20,366 nucleotides of DNA from a virus: the IMG/VR virus record IMGVR_UViG_3300018062_000004, positions 1 through 20,366 of that record, one strand, 5' to 3'. Under the pieces are notes generated by a model. The model saw only the letters and a program-made list of their open reading frames with translations, had not been told where the DNA came from and did no database searches. Within the stretch, counting starts at the first letter, position 1. Each line of letters starts with the position of its first letter. Positions 6,406 to 12,688 of the stretch are shown here, in pieces. The translations under genes were made by a program, and so were the position numbers.

Positions 6406-6498
6406 ATGGCCGACATCGATAATACGAACAATATCGACAGGACGTATCCACGCCCTGACCCTGACGGCGGGACGACGCAGGACAAAGCGCCGCGATAG
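6406..6498 (+). other. Short fragment (30 codons) resembling the start of 2586-2909
   Basis: ATG 6406 opens MADIDNTNNIDRTYPRPDPD and reaches TAG 6496. It matches MIDIDNVNDIARMYPPPEP at 2586. The stop coincides with the first bases of leader repeat copy 3. It could be a tiny gene, but more likely a conserved cassette flank or truncated gene. Confidence 0.35.
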
Positions 6499-6680
6499 CT
6501 ACCGCGCGGCGCGGCTATTGGTCGGGCTTTTCACATAAAAATCAAATGCGGTTGAAGCCGGAGGTGGATTGCGCCTTGGCTTGGCGATCGCATGCGTTGC
6601 CGCAGCGGTGCGCGCCCGTCATTTGTTCCAATCCAGTCAAAAGGTGACGTGTATGATACGCGCCCACTCGTCGCGCCAGA
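6496..6680 (+). repeat. Leader repeat, copy 3 (before toxin 2)
   Basis: The core is at 6496-6600 (TTTTCACATAAAAATCAA, then GGATTGCGCCTTGGCTTGGCG). It continues through CAATCCAGTCAAAAGGTGA to the ATG at 6653 and the first codons MIRAH, shared with copy 2. It supplies the ribosome binding site (AAAAGGTGA) of the toxin. Confidence 0.72.
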
Positions 6681-7357
6681 CTGCCGTACCGCAAATATGG
6701 CAGGCGCGGCTGGAAATCCTGCGCGCCGTCGAGACGCTGCGCGAGCAATGTCAGGACGACCACATGCGCCGGCGGGTGGAGATTGCTGGCCTGCGCCGCG
6801 ATTGCGGCCTGCTGGCGCAAACGCTGCGCGACGTATCCCGCGAATGGGAGCGGTTGACCAAAGCTTACGATCCCGATGAGCCGCGCATTCCGAAATACCA
6901 TCCCGGAGGAGGAAGGTGGACTAGCGAAGATGAAGCGAATACGGACGTAACCGAGCCGCGCATCCATTATGCCCAGTATTATCCGCCCCCCTTGCCAGGC
7001 TATGATCCAAATACTTGGAAACAGGGCCAATGGCCAAATACTGGCGCACTTTGGGTTGAGGATCCGGACGGGAGGAGATATTTGGCGCATCCGGAGGACG
7101 GCGGGCACTGGCGTCATTGGGATGACGACAATAATAACCGCATTCCTCCGAATTCAAAAAAGCCTTGGCCTGGACAGAAGAAACTCAAAGAAGACCAGTC
7201 ATGGTCTGACCCGAATGGTGACGCACCGCCGTGGGAACCAACTGATGACCCAACACGAAACACCGATCCGTTCGTTCCGGTTGTGCCGATCGATCCTACG
7301 CCGTTAATTATTCCGTCGCCGATTCCGACTTTTCCCCCAGTGTTCGTTCCCGGGTAG
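6653..7357 (+). CDS. Polymorphic toxin-like protein with shared N-terminus and novel His/Trp/Pro-rich C-terminus
   Basis: I chose ATG 6653 after AAAAGGTGA; the product is 234 residues. Residues 1-75 are the helical segment shared with the toxin at 10210: AVPQIWQARLEILRAVETL, then GLRRDCGLLAQTLRDVSREW. The linker (residues about 80-95, DEPRIPKYHPGGGRWTSED) is a variant of PRVPAGNPDGGxWT. The C-terminal 140 residues are rich in Pro, Trp, His and Asp: GYDPNTWKQGQWPNTGALWV, PEDGGHWRHWDDDNNNR, QSWSDPNGDAPPWEP, and a Pro-rich end. I do not recognise a catalytic fold; GHWRHWD could be an active or metal-binding site. Two Imm32-like genes follow, so a toxin role is likely by context. It sits between the protease and capsid genes, as head-associated cargo might. 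Confidence 0.65.
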   Translation: MIRAHSSRQTAVPQIWQARLEILRAVETLREQCQDDHMRRRVEIAGLRRDCGLLAQTLRDVSREWERLTKAYDPDEPRIPKYHPGGGRWTSEDEANTDVTEPRIHYAQYYPPPLPGYDPNTWKQGQWPNTGALWVEDPDGRRYLAHPEDGGHWRHWDDDNNNRIPPNSKKPWPGQKKLKEDQSWSDPNGDAPPWEPTDDPTRNTDPFVPVVPIDPTPLIIPSPIPTFPPVFVPG

Positions 7358-7422
7358 AAAGTCGCCGACGATGGCCGTACAGGAAACAAGACTGGAAACC
7401 GGCGCTTGATTGCCAACGCATA

Positions 7423-7662
7423 ATGGAGAGTTTGTTGCTTAGTTTTGAGATCGGCAATGCAGGTCGCCAAATTCAGATCGCTTGCGATGAGCAAGGAATG
7501 GCTGTCCTGATCCAAGCTTTGGAAAAAATTCGCGCCGTTGGCGGGGACGTGGATCTGCTTAGCCCATCGAACGGTGGACGGGAACTCATGGATCAGACCC
7601 TTTGGGGGCAAGAAGCGGTCGGCAAGGTCGTTATCATTCGGGCTGGTGAATGGCCGGCATAG
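7423..7662 (+). CDS. Small immunity protein, Imm32-like, copy 2
   Basis: This 79-residue protein starts at ATG 7423 (MESLLLSFEIGNAGRQIQIA). Its motifs match the copies at 6129 and 7787: CDEQGMAVLIQALEKIRAVG, LSPSNGGRELMDQTLWG, then a last strand VVIIRAGE. It is the most divergent copy, with an extra WPA end and VVIIRA in place of IINWVG. It lies 65 bases after the toxin at 6653, making it the best candidate for that toxin's inhibitor. The Imm32 link is from motif memory only. Confidence 0.7.
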   Translation: MESLLLSFEIGNAGRQIQIACDEQGMAVLIQALEKIRAVGGDVDLLSPSNGGRELMDQTLWGQEAVGKVVIIRAGEWPA

Positions 7663-7786
7663 GCCGGCAATTTGTCTGATACTTAAACGGCCTTTTTTTG
7701 GAGTAAAATAGCTTGAGTAAAGGTAAATTGTTGAGCCAAATCATTGATGCTTTCGTTGCCGAATTCATCGCTCAATCGAGCCGCGC

Positions 7787-8017
7787 GTGGAGGAGCAAAT
7801 GCTGAGTTTTCACATTTCGAATGAAGGCCGTGAAATCCAGATTTATTGCGACGAGGATGGAATCGCCGCCTTGATCAAGATGTTGGAGAGGGTGCGAGCC
7901 GACGGCAACCATTTGCACTTTCGCACGCCATCCAACGGCGGACGCGACCTCAGCGAGACAACGCCATGGGGGCAGCAAGCGATCGGCGAGGTTATTATCA
8001 ACTGGGTTGGTGAATAA
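7787..8017 (+). CDS. Small immunity protein, Imm32-like, copy 3
   Basis: It starts at GTG 7787, which aligns with the ATG starts of both paralogs; the product is 76 residues. It is closest to copy 1: IQIYCDEDGIAALIKMLERV, FRTPSNGGRDLSETTPWG, and a last strand VIINWVGE identical in its final seven residues to copy 1. No toxin head lies between copies 2 and 3, so this is an extra (polyimmunity) gene. The 120 bases before it are AT-rich and could carry a promoter, but no clear -35/-10 pair stands out. Confidence 0.7.
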   Translation: MEEQMLSFHISNEGREIQIYCDEDGIAALIKMLERVRADGNHLHFRTPSNGGRDLSETTPWGQQAIGEVIINWVGE

Positions 8018-8170
8018 CGACGGGAGAAGCGCGGAATGCATCGGGGCTTGGCGGAGGTTTTCGTGCGGAGCTTCGGACACGTGCATGAACGCCATGTGAT
8101 TTAAGAATTCCCGTTGATCGGGCGGGGCGGTCAGCCTTCAATTATTCCTTCTATTGATCTTCTGAAACGG

Positions 8171-8236
8171 CCCTCCCGGAAGCGGGAGAGGCACGATAGA
8201 GCGCAATCGCTTCAGATTGAATCGATTGTCGCTCTA
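8171..8236. repeat. Two adjacent intergenic hairpin repeats
   Basis: The first hairpin, CTCCCG-gaag-CGGGAG (8174-8189), resembles the CCCTCTCCCG...CGGGAGAGG repeat. It is followed by TAGAGCG (8197-8203) pairing with CGCTCTA (8230-8236) around CAATCGCTTCAGATTGAATCG. Both are of a kind scattered between genes in Hyphomicrobiales. Confidence 0.65.
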
Positions 8237-8247
8237 ACATTTTTGTG

Positions 8248-8296
8248 GAGCATGATCTTTTCGGAAAACCGGCTTCCACATTTCCGGATCATGCTC
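8248..8296. repeat. Intergenic palindrome (GAGCATGAT type), copy 2
   Basis: GAGCATGATC (8248-8257) is the exact reverse complement of GATCATGCTC (8287-8296). The inner arms TCGGAAAACCGG and CATTTCCGGA pair partly. It is the same family as 4991-5036. Confidence 0.8.
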
Positions 8297-8473
8297 TAGT
8301 CGGCTGCGCTCGTAGCGCACCAAAAACTGATCTGCGCGCTTGCTTAAATTTAGCGTGGTGCGGGGCTTTCGCCGCGCCGAAAGCGGCTTTGGCGGTGCCC
8401 GGTCAAGCCGGGGCGGGCGCCGTCTTTATAAAAGTCATATCCGAGTCAGCAACCAAACAAGGGAAACGACATT

Positions 8474-10048
8474 ATGTATCAACCCAACCTTCCGCATGTG
8501 CTGGCAAAATCGTCCATGCCGCGCACCGTTCAGGACTATCAGGCGGCGTTGGCGAGCGCCGGCGGCTTTCTCCAGGAGATTGAGAAGGCGCACGCCAACC
8601 CGCTGCCGGGCGATCCGCTCGCCAAGAGCACGTTTTCGCAATCGACGTCGCCGACGTCGGGGCTTACTTATTACGATCTCGAGCTCGGCGCTAAATTCAT
8701 CTATCCGCTGCTCACCCCGCTGCGCAACGAAATCCCGCGCGTGTCCGGCAAGGGCGGCATCCAGGCCAACTGGCGCGCGGTGACCGGCATCAACACCACG
8801 GGCTTGCGCATCGGCGTGTCCGGCGGCAATCGCGGCGGCGTGCAGGCGGTCGCAACGCAGGACTACAGCGCCGCCTACAAGGGCATCGGCATCGAAACCT
8901 CGGTCGATTTCGAAGCGCAGTATGCCGGCATGGGCTTCGACGACGTGAAGGCCATCGGCGCCAAAACCGGCCTCGAAGCCTGCATGCTCGGCGAGGAGCT
9001 GCTCATCCTTGGCGGCAACACCTCGGTCAATCTCGGCACCACGCCGACGCCCTCGCTCGTGCCCTCGACCAGCGGCGGCACGCTCACTGCCGCGGCGAGC
9101 CCCTATAGCGTCATCTGTGTCGCGCTCTCGCTCGACGCCATGGTCAACGGCAGCGTCGCCGGCGGCATTCAGGGCGCCATCACGCGCAGCAACGCCGACG
9201 GCTCGTCCGACACCTTCGGCGGCGGCGCCGCGGGCAAATCGGCAAACGCCACCGCCTCGATCGCCTCGGGCACCACCGGCTCGATCGCGGCAACGGTGGC
9301 GCCGGTGACTGGTGCGCTCGGCTACGCCTGGTTCTGGGGCGCGGCCGGCTCCGAAGTGCTCGGCGCCATCACCACCATCAACTCGATCGTGATCACCGCC
9401 AACGCCAGCGGCACGCAGACCGCGGCCTCGCTCGGTTCGAGCGACAATTCGACCAACGCGCTGGTGTTCGACGGCCTGCTTTATCAGGCGTTCAAATCGG
9501 GCTCCAACGCCTATGTGAGTTATCTCGCGACCGGCACCGCCGGCACCGGCTCGACGCTTACCGGCGACGGCGCCGGCGGCATCGTCGAGATCGACGCGGC
9601 GCTAAAAAACCGCTGGGACAATTACCGGCTGTCGCCCGATACCATGTGGGTGTCGTCACAGGTTGCCAACAACCTCTCCGCCAAGATCCTCACCGGCGGC
9701 GTCAACGCCGCGCAGCGCTTCGTGTTCGATGCCGACCAGGGCGCGCTCGGCGGCGGCGTGATGGTGCGTACCTATCTCAACAAGTTCTCCATGGCCGGGC
9801 CGAAGACGCTCGACATCCGCGTGCATCCCAACATGCCCGCCGGCACCATCTTGATGACCTCGCGCACCTTGCCATATCCGCTGTCCAACGTCGGCAACGT
9901 CATGCAGATCCGCACGCGGCAAGACTATTACCAGATCGAGTGGCCGCCGCGCGCCCGCCGCTACGAAAGCGGCGTCTATGCCGACGAGGTGTTGCAGCAC
10001 TACTTCCCGCCGTCGATGGCGGTGATCTCCAACATCGCCGCGGGTTAG
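8474..10048 (+). CDS. Major capsid protein, HK97-type fold, with an inserted domain
   Basis: This 524-residue protein starts at ATG 8474 behind AAGGGAAAC. Early features: MPRTVQDYQAALASAGGFL (a short N-arm, no long scaffold), then LGAKFIYPLLTPLRNEIPRV, typical of the HK97-like capsid N-arm and E-loop region, and TSVDFEAQYAGMGFDD. A central insert of Gly/Ser/Thr/Ala-rich beta sequence (about residues 240-330, including LGYAWFWGAAGSEVLGAITT) looks like an Ig-like surface domain. The conserved core resumes at RWDNYRLSPDTMWVSSQVAN and ends with TLPYPLSNVGNVMQIRTRQD and QIEWPPRARRYESGVYADE. It forms the head shell and pairs with the protease at 3872. The last 56 bases of the gene are repeated at 11513, beyond the toxin cassette. 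Confidence 0.9.
   Translation: MYQPNLPHVLAKSSMPRTVQDYQAALASAGGFLQEIEKAHANPLPGDPLAKSTFSQSTSPTSGLTYYDLELGAKFIYPLLTPLRNEIPRVSGKGGIQANWRAVTGINTTGLRIGVSGGNRGGVQAVATQDYSAAYKGIGIETSVDFEAQYAGMGFDDVKAIGAKTGLEACMLGEELLILGGNTSVNLGTTPTPSLVPSTSGGTLTAAASPYSVICVALSLDAMVNGSVAGGIQGAITRSNADGSSDTFGGGAAGKSANATASIASGTTGSIAATVAPVTGALGYAWFWGAAGSEVLGAITTINSIVITANASGTQTAASLGSSDNSTNALVFDGLLYQAFKSGSNAYVSYLATGTAGTGSTLTGDGAGGIVEIDAALKNRWDNYRLSPDTMWVSSQVANNLSAKILTGGVNAAQRFVFDADQGALGGGVMVRTYLNKFSMAGPKTLDIRVHPNMPAGTILMTSRTLPYPLSNVGNVMQIRTRQDYYQIEWPPRARRYESGVYADEVLQHYFPPSMAVISNIAAG
9991..10046 (+). repeat. Capsid 3'-end direct repeat, left copy
   Basis: These 56 bases encode the capsid C-terminus (LQHYFPPSMAVISNIAAG region) and recur at 11513-11568 with two mismatches by eye (10007 and 10012). 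The pair brackets a 1.5-kb segment carrying toxin 3 and its immunity gene. Confidence 0.88.
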
Positions 10049-10104
10049 TCGGGCGCCTCCCGTCTTTCCTCGCTCCTTCGTCGTCTTTTCGATTTTTCTC
10101 GTCA

Positions 10105-10138
10105 TCACCGGGCCGGCGCCAAACGCCGAGCCCGGTGA
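10105..10138. terminator. Hairpin after the capsid gene
   Basis: TCACCGGGC-CGGCG pairs with CGCCG-a-GCCCGGTGA, a 14-bp stem with one bulged A and a CCAAA loop. It is followed by ATCATTTTCC, a short T run. A terminator or attenuator separating capsid from cargo is plausible; the weak T run leaves doubt. Confidence 0.55.
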
Positions 10139-10209
10139 ATCATTTTCCAGCGTGATCAAACCGATTGCGGACGCGCCTTCGGCGATAACCGGCGGTCAGG
10201 AGCAAACAA

Positions 10210-11124
10210 ATGACGCTGCCGCACTTTCGTGGCCGTGCGGCTGTACCGCAACATTGGCCGGTACGGCTGGAGATCATCAAGGCCATCCGCACACTGGCAG
10301 CTCAGGAACGGCAAGACCAGGAGGTCAGGAAACAGCAACGCCAAGTGCACGATCTCGTTTTGCGCCGCGACTGTGAGCTTGCGCTGGAAGCGTTGCACGG
10401 GGCTTGGCGAGAATGCGCGCGGCTGCTGGGTCAAGCACAGCTGCGCAAGGCCGGTTTCAATCCCAACGAACCGCGTGTGCCGGCGGGCAATCCCGATGGC
10501 GGGCGATGGACCAGGGCGGGCGGCGATGCGGCTTCAGGTCCTTCGATGCCGGCCAACAAGCCGGCAGCGGACGTCCGCGTTGCGAGCGACACGCCGGGTA
10601 TCGGCCACAACCAGGGTCCGCCGCTTGAGGAGCCGCCGAAGATTCCGCCGGAGCTGCCAGCGACGAAGCAAGCCATCAACAGTTTTCTCAAGACCGCGGC
10701 TTATTGGTTGGTCTCCGCGGCCGCACGCGCGGATAAGCGTATAGCTTTGTTTCTTGCCGCATTGCAGGCGGTACAATGGCTGAGCCAGTATCGCCACCAG
10801 ATCGACGCTTATCTCGATCCGCCCAAGACACTGGAGGAGTTGCAGGAGGCTGCAATAAATGCAAAGCCGGGTTATGATGTTCACCACATTGTCGAGCAGA
10901 CTCCAGCTGCCCAAGACGGGTTTCCTGAGAGCGCAATCGAAGCGCCGGAAAACAAGGTAGGTATCCCAAGGCTGAGGCACCGGCAAATTACAGCTTGGTT
11001 TCAGACCAAGAATCCGGATTTCGATGATCTATCGCCGAGGGATTACCTGCGAGGCAAAAGTTGGGATGAGCGCGTGCGTGTTGGAAAGTACGCATTAATT
11101 CTGTTTGGGGTTCTGAAACCATGA
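10210..11124 (+). CDS. Polymorphic toxin, HNH/His-Me-finger-like nuclease C-terminal domain
   Basis: It starts at ATG 10210 behind AGGAGC; 304 residues. Residues 1-85 are the shared helical segment (AVPQHWPVRLEIIKAIRTLA, HDLVLRRDCELALEALHGAW). The linker NEPRVPAGNPDGGRWTRAG is at about 95-113, then low complexity and GIGHNQGPPLEEPPKIPPE. Hydrophobic helices follow around residues 155-195. The C-terminal domain carries GYDVHHIVEQTPAAQDGFP, EAPENKVGIPRLRHRQI, AWFQTKNPDF, and LSPRDYLRGKSWDERVRVGK. The HH...N...H arrangement fits a His-Me-finger (HNH/EndoVII-like) nuclease, so DNA is the likely target. The stop overlaps the DUF2019 start by ATGA. A second copy of just its last 30 codons lies at 11665-11757. 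Nuclease call good; exact subfamily unknown. Confidence 0.78.
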   Translation: MTLPHFRGRAAVPQHWPVRLEIIKAIRTLAAQERQDQEVRKQQRQVHDLVLRRDCELALEALHGAWRECARLLGQAQLRKAGFNPNEPRVPAGNPDGGRWTRAGGDAASGPSMPANKPAADVRVASDTPGIGHNQGPPLEEPPKIPPELPATKQAINSFLKTAAYWLVSAAARADKRIALFLAALQAVQWLSQYRHQIDAYLDPPKTLEELQEAAINAKPGYDVHHIVEQTPAAQDGFPESAIEAPENKVGIPRLRHRQITAWFQTKNPDFDDLSPRDYLRGKSWDERVRVGKYALILFGVLKP

Positions 11125-11492
11125 AGCATTCTAAGCTACCTGACTTGACAGTGGCTGAATTGGTCGATCGGTTTGCCGCTATTTGCGTCGAGCAAAATAA
11201 AGCGTTGTTTGAGGATAATATTGCCAAGTTCAATCGTCTCTATGATCAGATGGCTAAAGTTAGGGATGAGCTAAAGGTCCGCCCAGGCGATCAAAGGAGT
11301 GCTTTACTTGCGCTCTTCGATCACAGCGACATACAAGTTCGTCTGCAGGCAGCACGGGCGACGCTGGCGGTCGCCCTGGAGGAATCGCGGCGAATGATCG
11401 AGACGATCGCTGCATCGCCTCAGCAACCGCAAGCGGGCGATGCAGGCATGACACTTTGGAATCTCGATAGGGGAGTATTTGTACCGAAGTAG
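11121..11492 (+). CDS. DUF2019 protein, probable immunity to the HNH-like toxin
   Basis: This 123-residue protein starts at the ATG overlapping the toxin stop (ATGA). The pattern matches DUF2019: LTVAELVDRFAAICVEQNKA, KFNRLYDQMAKVRDELKVRP, GDQRSALLALFDHSDIQVRL, a HEAT-like helix pair (ARATLAVALEESRRMIETIA), and the ending AGDAGMTLWNLDRGVFVPK. The family has no function that I know of. Tight coupling to a nuclease toxin here, and the same pairing with a toxin remnant at 11754, argue that it neutralises this toxin type by direct binding. It is followed by an 11-base C run. Confidence 0.85.
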   Translation: MKHSKLPDLTVAELVDRFAAICVEQNKALFEDNIAKFNRLYDQMAKVRDELKVRPGDQRSALLALFDHSDIQVRLQAARATLAVALEESRRMIETIAASPQQPQAGDAGMTLWNLDRGVFVPK

Positions 11493-11495
11493 TTG

Positions 11496-11506
11496 CCCCC
11501 CCCCCC
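11496..11506 (+). repeat. Poly-C tract (11 bases)
   Basis: Eleven C residues lie four bases after the DUF2019 stop and seven before the capsid 3' repeat. Such runs are unstable in copying and sequencing. It is intergenic, so no frame is affected; it marks the cassette junction. Confidence 0.8.
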
Positions 11507-11512
11507 ACGCGC

Positions 11513-11568
11513 GTTGCAGCACTACTTCACGCCATCGATGGCGGTGATCTCCAACATCGCCGCGGGTT
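11513..11568 (+). repeat. Capsid 3'-end direct repeat, right copy
   Basis: This matches 9991-10046 at 54 of 56 positions by eye. It encodes LQHYFTPSMAVISNIAAG, but the capsid stop TAG is TCG here, so the frame reads on to TAA at about 11656. It looks like the end of a related capsid gene, not a perfect target-site duplication. Flanking sequence to 11660 holds no gene. Confidence 0.88.
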
Positions 11569-11664
11569 CGGCAGTAGGTACGTGCAAATCCACCCTTTTC
11601 GGTGGCGGCTTGCGCGAGAAATGCAGAACCACCTTGCCCTTTTTGCGGTTATATTAAAAAAATA

Positions 11665-11757
11665 TCCCCGAGGGACTATCTCAAGGGAAAGACTTGGGAG
11701 GAGCGTTGGCGCGTCGGCCTCGATGCTTTGAAGAGATTCGGGATACTCAAACCATGA
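11665..11757 (+). pseudogene. C-terminal remnant of an HNH-like toxin
   Basis: The frame ending at TGA 11755-11757 reads SPRDYLKGKTWEERWRVGLD then ALKRFGILKP. It aligns with the last 30 residues of the toxin at 10210. Everything upstream, including the HH motif, is missing. The ATGA overlap with the next DUF2019 gene is kept, so the boundary of the exchanged unit lies inside the toxin 3' end. Confidence 0.85.
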
Positions 11758-12125
11758 GAAACCTGAAGCTGGACACTTTTACAGTTGATCAATTGGTTGA
11801 GCGTTTTGTCACGATCGGAATCGCGCAAGCCGAGGCGACTTTTCACGGGGACAACCGTAAATACAGAAAGCTTTTCAGCCAAATGAAAGATGTAACGAAC
11901 GAGTTGAGATCGAGACCTGGTGACCAGCGCCGCGCGCTCGTAGCGCTTTACAACCATCCGAATACCCAGGTTCGCCTTAGGGCGGCCAAAACGACTTTGG
12001 CCGTATCTCCCAAGGAGGCGAGGCAAGTAATTGAATCGATCGCCGCATCCCATGAACTTTTCTACGCGGGCGATGCCGGCATGTGCCTTTTTATGCTAGA
12101 CAGCGGCGACTTTGTTCCGGACTAG
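11754..12125 (+). CDS. DUF2019 protein, second (orphan) immunity gene
   Basis: This 123-residue protein is the same length as the one at 11121 and clearly paralogous: FTVDQLVERFVTIGIAQAEA, YRKLFSQMKDVTNELRSRPG, DQRRALVALYNHPNTQVRLR, and the end YAGDAGMCLFMLDSGDFVPD. Its start overlaps the stop of a toxin remnant (ATGA), so it has lost its partner. Residue differences lie mainly in the first half, where specificity might reside. Its stop TAG (12123-12125) overlaps the stop of the opposing gene in a shared CTAG, so the two genes converge with no spacer. It is likely a retained immunity gene against related toxins. Confidence 0.85.
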   Translation: MRNLKLDTFTVDQLVERFVTIGIAQAEATFHGDNRKYRKLFSQMKDVTNELRSRPGDQRRALVALYNHPNTQVRLRAAKTTLAVSPKEARQVIESIAASHELFYAGDAGMCLFMLDSGDFVPD

Positions 12126-12598
12126 CTGGCTGAACTAGTCGCCGCCAATATCGGTTGATCGCGATAGGGTGGGTCGCATCCGGGCGTATCGGGCCAACGT
12201 CCTTTGGCGTCGGGTATCAGCACCTGTAGCACTTCGACCGTATCGCTATTGTAGTAGATGCACGCGAAAGAGGCATATTGGCGACGGCCCAGCTCGCCGG
12301 CGTCGACGATGCGCAATGGAAATTTGCCGCCGATGCTGACCAGCTCCTCATGACCAAAGGCTTTGCCGCGATCGCGCTGAATGTCACTCAGCACGTTGAG
12401 GATGCTGCTCAATTTGGTGGTGCCGACAACCAGTAACTCGGGAAGACCAAGAGCATGGTTCCCGACGGTATAGCTGAAAGGTTGCGTTCCCGGCACGTCG
12501 CTTTCGTCCTCGCCTACGGCCTGAATCGAGCGCCCGTGCCTGGCAATATGGGCGCGAATGACCTCGCGGATTTGCTGCCATTCTTGTTCGATTGTCAT
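12122..12598 (-). CDS. DUF4262 protein, on the opposite strand
   Basis: The start is ATG at 12598-12596 on the minus strand, behind GGAGGGG eight bases upstream; the longer frame to 13027 would run over phage genes and is not credible. The 158-residue product has the DUF4262 pattern: an N-terminal helix, QPFSYTVGNHALGLPELLVV, LSSILNVLSDIQRDRG, and the end QVLIPDAKGRWPDTPGCDPPY. The family's function is unknown to me. It is the only minus-strand gene in the window and lies at the right edge of island C, with convergent stops against DUF2019. It is probably a passenger in the accessory island; an immunity or regulatory role is possible but unsupported. Confidence 0.8.
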   Translation of the reverse strand: MTIEQEWQQIREVIRAHIARHGRSIQAVGEDESDVPGTQPFSYTVGNHALGLPELLVVGTTKLSSILNVLSDIQRDRGKAFGHEELVSIGGKFPLRIVDAGELGRRQYASFACIYYNSDTVEVLQVLIPDAKGRWPDTPGCDPPYRDQPILAATSSAS

Positions 12599-12688
12599 CG
12601 CTGGTTCCCCTCCACCAACTCTGCCGTAGATTGAGGCGGTGGCGCAACAATAAACCATCCCGAGTCCGTACAAATAGTGAGGACATCC

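Larger units (their letters stand above)
8018..8473. other. Non-coding gap before the capsid gene
   Basis: This 456-base stretch holds no convincing gene. A 22-codon frame at 8037 has no ribosome binding site. The middle is a run of chromosomal palindromes (8171-8296). The last 70 bases include CCCGGTCAAGCCGGGGCGGGC, another self-complementary GC-rich patch, and the capsid ribosome binding site (AAGGGAAA). A promoter for the strongly expressed capsid gene is expected, but I cannot identify one. Confidence 0.5.

Noticed and set aside
3740-6680. CRISPR array or diversity-generating template repeats
   Set aside because: The repeats are only three, about 105 bp, irregularly spaced by more than 1 kb, with genes between; no reverse transcriptase or cas gene is present.
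8037-8105. 22-codon frame before the capsid gene
   Set aside because: No ribosome binding site and no resemblance to any neighbour.
9991-11568. The capsid repeat as att sites of an integrated element
   Set aside because: No integrase or transposase lies between the copies, and the right copy differs at the stop codon, which fits recombination with a related capsid gene better.
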